DNA of 64,000 bases from Paracoccus sp. (in: a-proteobacteria) (lineage in GTDB: Bacteria > Pseudomonadota > Alphaproteobacteria > Rhodobacterales > Rhodobacteraceae). Position 1 is the first letter of the stretch; every line of letters starts with the position of its first letter. The position numbers and the translations under genes are program-made. Shown piece by piece: positions 63,778 through 64,000 of the stretch. The notes below the pieces were generated by a model that was given only the letters and a program-made list of their open reading frames with translations, did no database searches and had not been told where the DNA came from. The stretch lies in contig NZ_JAUNTO010000004.1 in the NCBI RefSeq assembly GCF_030538655.1, forward strand, positions 62,001-126,000, written 5' to 3'.

Positions 63778-64000
63778 ATGAACATTGCCATCACCAACGG
63801 CCTGACCCTGATGCCGCCGGATTTCAGCGCGGGGCTGAATGTCTGGTCCCGCACGACCGGCCGCCCCGGAACGCCGCTGTGGTCGGCGGCGACGAATGCG
63901 GCGATTGTGCCCGCCGATCAGGATTTCGGCACCTGCATGGAAATCATCAAGACCGAATCGGTGACACGGGTGCGATTTGTCGGGGAAACCCCTATGATTC
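63778..64000 (+). CDS. Unrecognised protein, 3' partial
   Basis: The reading frame starts MNIAITNGLTLMPPDFSAGL and runs off the window after 74 residues (FVGETPMI). GGAGAGAG precedes the ATG. The pattern (DFGTCMEIIKTE, TRVRFVGETP) looks like the start of a beta-sandwich or carbohydrate-binding-like domain. I recall similar N-termini on parallel beta-helix proteins of Rhodobacteraceae, but cannot confirm this here. No signal peptide is evident. The 138 bases upstream hold a GTTAACC sequence but no clear promoter. Confidence 0.6.
   Translation, partial: MNIAITNGLTLMPPDFSAGLNVWSRTTGRPGTPLWSAATNAAIVPADQDFGTCMEIIKTESVTRVRFVGETPMI

Overview
The window is chromosomal DNA of a high-GC alphaproteobacterium, most likely Rhodobacteraceae and plausibly Paracoccus or a close relative. 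The pointers are the bamE / yceD-rpmF-plsX-fabH neighbourhood, an LpxI-type lipid A pathway, a class I (archaeal-type) lysyl-tRNA synthetase, a VPLPA-CTERM/exosortase pair, and a dispersed intergenic element (CCGGGGGC hairpin plus GGATATTTATGGAC) that I associate with this family. No rRNA, tRNA, CRISPR array, insertion sequence or clear prophage was found. The first and last genes are cut by the window ends.

Layout. 0-7.7 kb: end of a family 5 solute-binding protein, rpiA-gor, hflK-hflC, and a DegP-type periplasmic protease, closed by a strong bidirectional terminator. 7.7-13 kb: fabH, plsX, rpmF and yceD on the minus strand, divergent bamE, then fhs. 13-18.4 kb: a probable quinone/aromatic detoxification island with a LysR regulator, an extradiol-type VOC dioxygenase, a decayed NADPH:FMN (quinone) reductase gene, a VOC dioxygenase fused to an alpha/beta hydrolase, and a pirin. 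18.5-24.8 kb: ferredoxin, purU, two TetR paralogues, typA, a 24-residue membrane peptide, a hydroxypyruvate isomerase-like protein and DUF1285. 24.8-31.6 kb: a translationally coupled MoxR / DUF58 / BatA-DUF4159 / membrane protein operon. 31.7-35 kb: fabZ-lpxA-lpxI-lpxB. 35-37 kb: ridA, tauE-like and tlpA-like genes. 37-49.1 kb: a surface polysaccharide locus with a VPLPA-CTERM protein, exosortase-EpsI fusion, WecG/TagA, GT2, GT4, Wzy-like, secreted glycoside hydrolase-like and Wzx-like proteins. 49.1-55.7 kb: Kef-type antiporter overlapping a flavodoxin-fold reductase, nucleoside hydrolase, iron-type binding protein, ABC-F ATPase and a 38-residue peptide. 55.7-64 kb: CoA transferase, persulfide dioxygenase-like MBL protein with SulP transporter, nadD-dacB, TerB-like protein, lysS, and the start of an unrecognised gene.

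Most of the content is core metabolism and envelope biogenesis. The most distinctive parts are the quinone island (a dioxygenase-hydrolase fusion beside a gene broken by several independent lesions and a perfect LysR box), the exosortase-linked polysaccharide locus, and the dispersed 3'-end element, which keeps the same orientation relative to the gene before it in all four copies. All functional statements rest on motif and family recognition by eye; no database search was run.
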